Shown: positions 47,530 through 48,614 of the stretch, in pieces
How the letters are laid out: each line of letters starts with the position of its first letter
Position numbering within the stretch: position 1 is the stretch's first letter
Source of the DNA: Holophagales bacterium UBA2201
GTDB lineage: Bacteria; Acidobacteriota; Thermoanaerobaculia; UBA2201
DNA length: 48,614 nucleotides
Direction of reading: 5' to 3'
NCBI GenBank assembly: GCA_002327305.1
Contig: DCUZ01000103.1
Coordinates: 18,102-66,715 of the forward strand
Translations under genes and position numbers: made by a program
The notes under the pieces: model-generated
The model's database searches: none
Told to the model about the DNA's origin: nothing
The model's input: only the letters and a program-made list of their open reading frames with translations

Positions 47530-48614
47530 GTGAGCGAGCGGCCGGACCGAAAGCGGCTTCTCCTCCTGTTCTTTCTCTGCCTGATGCTGTGGCAGGTGGC
47601 GTTCAACACGCTCATCCTGCCACAGCATTCGTTCATCAAGTATCCCCTCAACGCCCTCAAGTTCCTCGAACACCCCGAGCCGGACGAGCGCTGGCTCGAC
47701 TTCTCCCCGCTCTATCTCCTCCTCCACCTCGGGATCAACGCCGCCGGGCTCCCTTCCCGTGCGGTCGTCCCCACCCTCCAGATCCTCCTCTCGACCCTGG
47801 CGCTGTGGCTGTTCTTCCGGACGGCCCGCACCTTCGTCGGCGACGCCTCGGCCCTGGCCGCCGCGGCCCTCGCGGCCCTCTATCCGGCCTACAACTTCTA
47901 TGTCCTGTGCATGGAACCGGAGCTCCTGCTCATCCTCCTCAACCTGACGGGCCTGTTCTTCACCGTGGCCCGTCCCAGCCCGGCGGGGGCGGGGGGGGCC
48001 TTCGCCCTGGCCGTCCTGGCACGCCCCTCGGTCCTTCCTTTGGCCCTCCTGGCGGGGCTGTTCCAGAAGCGGAGGCGCTGGGTGTTCTATCTCCCCATGG
48101 CTGCGGCGCTGGCCCTCCTGCTTGCGTTCTCCCGGTGGGCGGCCGGAACCCCGACGCTGGCCTACATGAGCCCCGGGACCGTCTTCTACGAAGGCAACAA
48201 CCCCCACGCCGAGGGGATCGCCTCGATGTATCCGACGGCGGTCAAACTCTGGGAAAGCGCCTTCTCCCGCAGCGAGGCGGACTACGCCCACGCGCTCTAC
48301 CGGCGGGTCTCCGCCGCCGAGGCCGGACCGCTGCGGCTGGACGAACACCACCGCTTCTGGGCCGGCAAGGCGCTGGCCTTTTGGGCCGACCATCCGGGGG
48401 CGGCGGCGCGGCTGGTGGGGCGGAAACTGCGTCTGTCGCTCGGCAACGCCGAGGTGCACGACATCTTTTCGCTCATCGTCGTCCAGAACCAGGTGGGCGC
48501 CCTCGGCCGGTTCGGCTTCGGCCTCTTCGCCGCCCTCGGGCTGGTGGGGCTGGCCGTCGGCTGGAGGAGGATCCCGCCGGTGATCCTCGCGGGAGCGGCG
48601 TGGTCCCTGGCCGT
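47530..48614 (+). CDS. GT-C/PMT-like membrane glycosyltransferase, partial
   Basis: The reading frame is open from a GTG at 47530 to the end of the window (about 361 codons) and is cut off there. It starts VSERPDRKRLLLLFFLCLML and shows an extracytoplasmic loop (PQHSFIKYPLNALKFLEHPE, then DERWLDFSPLYLLLHLG), followed by hydrophobic helices (ALAAAALAALYPAYNFYVL). The DFSPLY wording and topology resemble GT39/PMT-type transferases, but no firm family motif is seen. It lies 13 bases after the OPT stop and is probably co-transcribed. Confidence in the frame is good; in the function, modest. Confidence 0.7.
   Translation, partial: MSERPDRKRLLLLFFLCLMLWQVAFNTLILPQHSFIKYPLNALKFLEHPEPDERWLDFSPLYLLLHLGINAAGLPSRAVVPTLQILLSTLALWLFFRTARTFVGDASALAAAALAALYPAYNFYVLCMEPELLLILLNLTGLFFTVARPSPAGAGGAFALAVLARPSVLPLALLAGLFQKRRRWVFYLPMAAALALLLAFSRWAAGTPTLAYMSPGTVFYEGNNPHAEGIASMYPTAVKLWESAFSRSEADYAHALYRRVSAAEAGPLRLDEHHRFWAGKALAFWADHPGAAARLVGRKLRLSLGNAEVHDIFSLIVVQNQVGALGRFGFGLFAALGLVGLAVGWRRIPPVILAGAAWSLA

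Noticed and set aside
45402..47660. A 752-codon minus-strand frame opposite the OPT gene
   Set aside because: His/Asp/Glu/Gly-rich low-complexity translation, antisense to a well-supported OPT transporter; a shadow frame.

Overview
The window comes from a high-GC, Gram-negative (diderm) bacterium. A TonB-dependent receptor, type I signal peptidase, type IV pilins with a prepilin peptidase, and a lipid-A-disaccharide-synthase N-terminal-like protein all point to an outer membrane. GGDEF proteins, a PP2C-type phosphatase, a sigma-54 activator, two M20 peptidases, an OPT peptide transporter and many intergenic palindromes suggest an uncultured-type heterotroph. An Acidobacteriota-like or deltaproteobacteria-like lineage is plausible, but no rRNA or other phylogenetic marker is present, so this is a weak inference.

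Layout. 1-3.9 kb: a split MacB/FtsX-type ABC transporter (ATPase C-terminus plus two permeases). Its spacers hold heptamer-repeat tracts in inverted pairs, and one spacer carries a foreign-looking A+T-rich gene. 3.9-8.9 kb (minus strand): a ferritin-like/PAS/GGDEF diguanylate cyclase, then a MocR regulator, a radical SAM protein and an SDR. 8.9-9.4 kb: a decayed spacer with a Kelch-repeat relic. 9.4-13.5 kb: a PAS/PP2C phosphatase, then a cobalamin riboswitch with a terminator platform in front of a BtuB-like receptor. 13.6-21.9 kb: a TPR membrane protein diverging from purC-tsaC, then a sugar-phosphate transferase, an M1 aminopeptidase and a membrane protein. 22.3-27.2 kb: lepB diverging from a GT2 / LAB_N / acyl-CoA dehydrogenase / ArnT-like row, probably lipid or envelope glycosylation.

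27.3-41.7 kb (minus strand) is a type IV pilus regulon. A five-gene operon encodes FimT/GspH-like, PilV-like, a giant (about 1,111 aa) PilW-like and a 717-aa PilX-like minor pilin, followed by a sigma-54 response regulator. It starts at a consensus sigma-54 promoter (35391-35406). Upstream lie M20 peptidase, YfhO-like protein, prepilin peptidase and a sensor kinase, in overlapping order, behind a GspG/PilA-like major pilin that has its own sigma-54 promoter (41661-41676) and a strong terminator. The layout suggests the kinase/regulator pair controls both pilin promoters. 41.7-48.6 kb: a second M20 peptidase, a GAF-GGDEF protein, a PAP2-family membrane protein, an OPT transporter and a partial GT-C-like membrane protein.

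The most interesting signals are the sigma-54 pilin regulon with its oversized Fn3/Ig-like minor pilin; a recurrent extended -10 motif 6-10 nt from start codons that implies leaderless mRNAs; a MocR promoter with an obvious direct-repeat operator; and inverted heptamer tracts flanking a foreign gene. All functional calls are from reading the sequence; no database search was run.
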